Assembly (NCBI RefSeq): GCF_006539565.1
Contig: NZ_BJNG01000041.1
Location: 1-64,000 of the forward strand
Length of the DNA stretch: 64,000 nucleotides
Source: Pseudonocardia hydrocarbonoxydans
GTDB lineage: Bacteria > Actinomycetota > Actinomycetes > Mycobacteriales > Pseudonocardiaceae
Reading direction: 5' to 3'
Shown piece by piece: positions 59,880-64,000 of the stretch (position 1 is its first letter; each line of letters begins with the position of its first letter). The translations under genes and the position numbers were made by a program. The notes beneath the pieces were generated by a model. It worked only from the letters and a program-made list of their open reading frames with translations. It did not search any database and had not been told where the DNA came from.

Positions 59880-59947
59880 GCCTCCACGGTACGCGCGACG
59901 GGCCGGGTGGGGAGCCCCAGCGGCGGTGCGGCATAGGGTGCGCGATC

Positions 59948-60967
59948 GTGAGCCGTCGCATGCTGACCGTCGTGGCCGCCGCGCTGCTGGCGCTGACGCT
60001 CGGCGTCATCGGGTCGACGCTGCCCGTCCCGTTCGTCGCTCTCGGGCCCGGCCCGACCTACGACACCCTCGGCGACTACGAGGACGCCCCGATCGTGGCG
60101 GTGACGGACCTGCCCACGTACCCGACGTCCGGGCACCTCAACATGACGACGGTGTCGGTCACCGACCAGCTGTCGCTGTTCACCGCGCTGTCGTTCTGGG
60201 TCTCGGGGGACCGGCGGCTGGTCCCGCGCGAGCCGATCTTCCCGTCCGACCGCTCGACGGAGGAGGTGCAGGACGAGAACGCCGCCCAGTTCGCCTCCTC
60301 CGAGCTCAACGCGGTCTCCGCGGCGCTGGTGGAGCTGGGCGGGCCGGCGTCGGTCGTCGTCGTGGGGGTCGTGCCCGGATCGCCCGTCGAGGGGCTGCTG
60401 GAGCTGCAGGACGAGATCGTCAGCGTCGACGGGGTGCCGGTGGGCACCGCCGAGGCCGTCACCGAGCTGATCGGCCGGTCGGCGCCGGGCGCGACGGCGT
60501 CGCTGGTGGTCCGCCGCGACGGCGACGAGCGGACGGTCCCGGTCGTCCTCGGGACCCGCCCGGACCGCCCGCAGGGCTTCCTCGGCATCACCCCCGGGCT
60601 CGGCCCGCTGCCCGACAGCGACATCACGATCAGCCTCGGCGGGATCGGCGGGCCGTCGGCCGGGCTGATGTTCGCCCTCGGCGTACTGGACAAGCTGACG
60701 CCGGGCGAGCTCACCGGCGGCCGGTTCGTCGCCGGGACCGGGTCGATCGGCCCGTCGGGTGCGGTGTCGGCGATCGACGGCGTGCCGTTCAAGATGATCG
60801 CCGCCCGCGACGTCGGCGCCACGGTGTTCCTGGTGCCCGCGGCCAACTGCGCCGAGGCGGCGGCCTCCGCGCCCGAGGGCCTCACCCTCGTGCGCGTCGA
60901 CACCCTCGACGACGCCGTGCAGAGCCTCGACACCCTGCGCGACGGCGGCGTCCCACCGGCCTGCTGA
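59948..60967 (+). CDS. PDZ-domain Lon-type (S16) membrane protease
   Basis: 339 aa. A signal-anchor helix at residues 5-25, a PDZ domain (VVPGSPVEGLLELQDEIVSV), and a Lon-like protease domain with catalytic Ser S237 in GGIGGPSAGLMFALG and Lys K282 in VPFKMIAARD. The mycobacterial counterpart is, from memory, Rv3194c. TAGGGT (59934-59939) ends eight bases before the GTG. It is divergent from the DUF2342 gene. Confidence 0.92.
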   Translation: MSRRMLTVVAAALLALTLGVIGSTLPVPFVALGPGPTYDTLGDYEDAPIVAVTDLPTYPTSGHLNMTTVSVTDQLSLFTALSFWVSGDRRLVPREPIFPSDRSTEEVQDENAAQFASSELNAVSAALVELGGPASVVVVGVVPGSPVEGLLELQDEIVSVDGVPVGTAEAVTELIGRSAPGATASLVVRRDGDERTVPVVLGTRPDRPQGFLGITPGLGPLPDSDITISLGGIGGPSAGLMFALGVLDKLTPGELTGGRFVAGTGSIGPSGAVSAIDGVPFKMIAARDVGATVFLVPAANCAEAAASAPEGLTLVRVDTLDDAVQSLDTLRDGGVPPAC

Positions 60968-61021
60968 GCGGCTGCACGCCACGAAACGGACACGCCCCAC
61001 GGGAACCCCACACGCCCCTCG

Positions 61022-61027
61022 TAGAGT
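61022..61027 (+). promoter_or_regulatory. -10 box of the UPF0182 gene
   Basis: TAGAGT with an expected transcript start near 61034. It gives a leader of about 50 bases, so this gene, unlike its neighbours, is not leaderless, in line with the GGAG at 61073-61076. Confidence 0.45.
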
Positions 61028-61084
61028 TGGGTCAGCAGGGCGCGCAGGCGGGCCCGCACATGTCAAGACCCTGGAGCGTGTCTC

Positions 61085-64000
61085 GTGGCCATGCGGCCCC
61101 CGGTGGGAGCCCCGACGCTGACCCGTCGCACCCGGATCCTGCTCGCCGTCGCGGGCGTGCTGGTCCTGTTGCTGCTCGGCGGCTCGCGGCTGATCAACTT
61201 CTACATCGACTGGCTGTGGTTCGGCGAAGTCGGGTTCCGGGGCGTGTTCACCACGATCCTGTTCACCCGCATCGTGCAGTTCCTCGCGGGCGGGCTGCTG
61301 ATCGGCGGCCTGGTGGCGCTGGCACTGTGGATCGCCTACCGGTCGCGGCCGGTCTTCGTCCCGCTGTCGGGCCCCGAGGACCCGATCGCCCGCTACCGCA
61401 CGGTGATCATCCAGCGGCTGCGGCTGTTCGCGATCGGCATCCCGGTGGCCGTCGGTCTGATCGCCGGGCTCTCCGCCCAGGCCGACTGGCAGATCGTCCA
61501 GCAGTTCATCAACTCCACGCCGTTCGGCATCGCCGACCCGGAGTTCGGCCTCGACGTCAGCTTCTACGCCTTCCAGCTGCCGTTCTGGCGGCTGCTGCTG
61601 AACTGGCTGTTCGTCGGCGTGGCGATCAGCTTCGTCGTCGCGCTGGTCACGCACTACATCTTCGGCGGCATCCGGCTCACCGGCCGCGGCGGCCAGGTCT
61701 CCGGTGCCGCGCGCGCCCAGCTCGCCGTCCTGGCCGGGGTGTTCGTGCTGCTCAAGGCCGTCGCCTACTGGCTCGACCGCTACGAGCTGCTGTTCTCCGA
61801 CCGCAACCCGCTGTTCAACGGTGCCACCTACACCGACCTCAACGCGGTGATGCCGGCCAAGCTGATCCTGCTGTTCATCTCGCTGATCTGTGCGGCCGCG
61901 TTCTTCGTCGCGGTGTTCCGCGACAACCTGCAGCTGCCCGCGATCGCCACCGCGCTGCTCGTGCTGTCCAGCGTGCTGGTGGGGGCCGCGTGGCCCGCGA
62001 TCCTGCAGCAGTTCGTCGTCGCCCCCAACGCGCAGGCGCGCGAGGCGGTGTCGATCGAGCGCAACATCGCCGCCACCCGCGACGCCTACGGCCTCACCGA
62101 CGCCACGGTCACCGAGGTGCCCTACAGCGGCGAGTCCGAGGCCACCCCGGCCGAGGTGCGGGCGGAGACGGCGACGATCCCCAACATCCGGATCCTGGAC
62201 CCGGCGCAGCTCACCGACACGTTCACGCAGCTGCAGCAGCGCCGCACGTTCTACGGCTTCCCGTCCACCCTCGACATCGACCGCTACCGCGGTGACGACG
62301 GCACGGTGCAGGACTACATCGTCGGCCTGCGCGAGCTCAACACCGCGGGGCTCGCGGGCAACCAGACCGACTGGATCAACCAGCAGCTGGTCTACACCCA
62401 CGGCAACGGCATCGTCGTGGCGCCGGCGAACCAGGTGAACGCGGCGCTCGACGACGCGGGAGGCGAGGGCGGGCTGCCCCGCTTCACCAGCATCGACATC
62501 ACGAACTCGATGAGCGAGACGCTGCCGGAGAGCCTGCGGGTCGAGCAGCCGCGTACCTACTACGGCGAGCTGATCCGCGGCTACTCGATCGTCGGCGCGC
62601 CCGAGGGCGCCCCGCCGGTGGAGTACGACTCCGACACCCAGCAGTACACCTACACCGGCCGCGGCGGCGTCCCGCTCGACAACCTCGTCAACCGGCTCGC
62701 TTTCTCCGCCTACTACGGCGAGCGCAACATCCTGTTCAACAACTCGATCAACGAGAACTCGAAGATCATGTACGTGCGCGACCCGGCCGACCGGGTCGAG
62801 CTGGTCGCGCCGTGGCTCACCGTCGACGGCGACCCGTACCCCTCGGTCGTGGACGGGCGGATCACCTGGATCGTCGACGGCTACACCAGCCTCGACCAGT
62901 ACCCCTACGCCGAGCGCACGCAGCTCGGCGAGGCCACCGCCGACACCCTCGCGGGTGGCCCGGGGGTGCGCCCGGAGCTCAACCGCGAGGTGAGCTACCT
63001 GCGCAACTCGGTCAAGGCCACCGTCGACGCCTACGACGGCACGGTCACCCTCTACGCCTTCGACGAGACCGATCCGGTCCTGCAGACGTGGATGAAGACC
63101 TTCCCCGACACGGTGCAGCCGGCGTCGGCGATCAGCCCCAGCCTGCGCGAGCACGTCCGGTACCCGGAGGACCTGTTCAAGGTCCAGCGCGACCTGCTCA
63201 CCAGCTACCACGTCGACAACCCCGGCGAGTTCTTCTCGAACGTCTCGTTCTGGGAGGTGCCCTCGGACCCGACGCCGGCCGGTGGCGGGGCGGGCGGGCT
63301 GGCCCAGCCGCCGTACTACCTGCTGGCCGGGCAGCCGGGCAGCGCGGCGTCGGGGGACCCGACGTTCCAGCTCACCAGCGCGCTGGTGTTCCAGAACCGC
63401 GACATCCTCTCGGCCTACATGTCGGCCAGCTCCGATCCGGAGACCTACGGCCAGATCACGCTGCTACAGCTACCCCCGGACACCCAGGAGCTCGGCCCGC
63501 AACAGGTGCAGAGCCGGTTCGTCGGTACGCCGGAGGTCAGCCAGCAGCTCGGCCTCCTCGCGCGCAACGGGCAGAGCTTGGTGATCAACGGCAACCTGCT
63601 GACGCTGCCGGTGGCGGGAGGCCTGCTCTACGTCGAGCCGGTCTACATCCAGCGCGCCAACGAGGACTCCAGCTACCCGCAGCTGGCGCGGGTTCTGGTG
63701 AGCTACAACGGCCGGGTCGGTTTCGCGCCCGACCTGGCGGGCGCGCTGGACCAGGTGTTCGGCGCCGGGGCCGCGGCCGACGTGCCGACGACCCCGGGCA
63801 CGGCTGCGCCGCCGCCGGACACGGCGGTGCCCGGGACCACCCCCGACGCCACCCCGGAGCTCGCGACGGCCGCCCAGGCCATCCAGACCGCGATCGGCAA
63901 CCTGCGCACGGCCCAGCAGAGCGGTGACTTCGCCGCACAGGGCGACGCGCTGGCCGCGCTCGACGCCGCGGTGCAGGATTTCCAGGCGGCCCAGGCCGCC
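61085..64000 (+). CDS. UPF0182-family large membrane protein (3' end beyond window)
   Basis: 972 codons are visible, with no stop by the window edge. The start GTG at 61085 has GGAG eight bases before it. Seven or so N-terminal helices (to about residue 310) include INFYIDWLWFGEVGFRGVFT and FGLDVSFYAFQLPFWRLLLN, both UPF0182 hallmarks. A large extracytoplasmic region follows (for example YYGERNILFNNSINENSKIM and LLAGQPG). The last part has a Pro/Thr-rich linker and a helical AIQTAIGNLRTAQQSGDF. Function unknown. Confidence 0.94.
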   Translation, partial: MAMRPPVGAPTLTRRTRILLAVAGVLVLLLLGGSRLINFYIDWLWFGEVGFRGVFTTILFTRIVQFLAGGLLIGGLVALALWIAYRSRPVFVPLSGPEDPIARYRTVIIQRLRLFAIGIPVAVGLIAGLSAQADWQIVQQFINSTPFGIADPEFGLDVSFYAFQLPFWRLLLNWLFVGVAISFVVALVTHYIFGGIRLTGRGGQVSGAARAQLAVLAGVFVLLKAVAYWLDRYELLFSDRNPLFNGATYTDLNAVMPAKLILLFISLICAAAFFVAVFRDNLQLPAIATALLVLSSVLVGAAWPAILQQFVVAPNAQAREAVSIERNIAATRDAYGLTDATVTEVPYSGESEATPAEVRAETATIPNIRILDPAQLTDTFTQLQQRRTFYGFPSTLDIDRYRGDDGTVQDYIVGLRELNTAGLAGNQTDWINQQLVYTHGNGIVVAPANQVNAALDDAGGEGGLPRFTSIDITNSMSETLPESLRVEQPRTYYGELIRGYSIVGAPEGAPPVEYDSDTQQYTYTGRGGVPLDNLVNRLAFSAYYGERNILFNNSINENSKIMYVRDPADRVELVAPWLTVDGDPYPSVVDGRITWIVDGYTSLDQYPYAERTQLGEATADTLAGGPGVRPELNREVSYLRNSVKATVDAYDGTVTLYAFDETDPVLQTWMKTFPDTVQPASAISPSLREHVRYPEDLFKVQRDLLTSYHVDNPGEFFSNVSFWEVPSDPTPAGGGAGGLAQPPYYLLAGQPGSAASGDPTFQLTSALVFQNRDILSAYMSASSDPETYGQITLLQLPPDTQELGPQQVQSRFVGTPEVSQQLGLLARNGQSLVINGNLLTLPVAGGLLYVEPVYIQRANEDSSYPQLARVLVSYNGRVGFAPDLAGALDQVFGAGAAADVPTTPGTAAPPPDTAVPGTTPDATPELATAAQAIQTAIGNLRTAQQSGDFAAQGDALAALDAAVQDFQAAQAA

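Noticed and set aside
59876..63211. Minus-strand open frame of 1111 codons opposite the S16 protease and UPF0182
   Set aside because: Antisense to two genes with clear domains; composition is shadow-like.

Overview
This window is very GC-rich, densely packed actinobacterial chromosome. The organism is most probably a member of the Pseudonocardiales (Pseudonocardia-like). That is inferred from base composition, whiB7, adnAB, mycoredoxin and UPF0182 genes, and blocks whose gene order I remember from Mycobacterium. I saw no rRNA or tRNA genes, no prophage, no CRISPR array and no intact insertion sequence. About 51 protein genes are supported. Many start 6-10 bases after a -10 hexamer (TANNNT), which points to widespread leaderless transcription.

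Layout. 1-3.8 kb: a MaoC-like dehydratase (cut by the window edge), a GlcG/HbpS-type protein, release factor 3 and histidinol-phosphatase, with a repeat-filled 0.5 kb spacer between the last two. 3.8-8 kb: a two-component system, then gtrA/purK/purE. 8.1-14.4 kb: an accessory block holding a decayed IS630-transposase-like protein, then secreted DUF4331, TPR and NicO nickel/cobalt-transporter genes and a small lipoprotein; a Nur-like box lies in front of the DUF4331 gene. 14.4-14.6 kb: an apparent structured RNA with a 12-codon ORF. 14.6-16.5 kb: a TetR regulator divergent from an acyl-CoA dehydrogenase. 16.7-23.8 kb: nitrate/nitrite assimilation (narK, nirBD, an NnaR/HemD-type regulator, a CbiX/SirB-type chelatase) with an isocitrate-lyase-like gene in between. 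24-31.8 kb: an alkyltransferase-like protein, a hydrolase, and the AdnA and AdnB helicase-nuclease subunits. 31.8-38.3 kb: DUF1697, a membrane glycosyltransferase-like protein, a DoxX-like protein, a K+ channel, a second two-component system and a DUF5666 protein. 38.3-42 kb: the xylose operon xylA-xylB-xylR. 42-50.9 kb: exonuclease III, an MFS exporter, a DUF4142 lipoprotein, a sortase, a ProA-like dehydrogenase, a pair of M16 peptidases and NudC. 51-64 kb: a DUF559/AbiEi-like gene flanked by twin palindromes, mycoredoxin, uvrD2, whiB7 with an attenuator leader, an ABC1 kinase with a ThiF/cyclodehydratase-like partner, a YgjP-type peptidase, DUF2342, a PDZ/Lon-type protease and UPF0182 (cut by the window end).

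How the parts work together. The nitrogen genes form one pathway: NarK imports nitrate or nitrite, NirBD reduces nitrite, and the sirohaem for NirB is served by the neighbouring tetrapyrrole genes. narK and nirB share a 12-base element placed identically before their -10 boxes. AdnAB, UvrD2 and the alkyltransferase-like protein are DNA-repair genes. WhiB7 is a resistance regulator, and its leader shows an upstream ORF, a possible antiterminator and an intrinsic terminator.

The least explained material is between genes. Several spacers hold long palindromes, each with its own sequence: inverted 22-base repeat arrays, a TGCAGTGGGGTGGCT family present twice, a GTGCACACC family present twice, and three single ones. 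The 14.4-14.6 kb RNA has a 15-base match to the region complementary to the 16S rRNA 3' end and a three-way-junction fold, and looks new to me.
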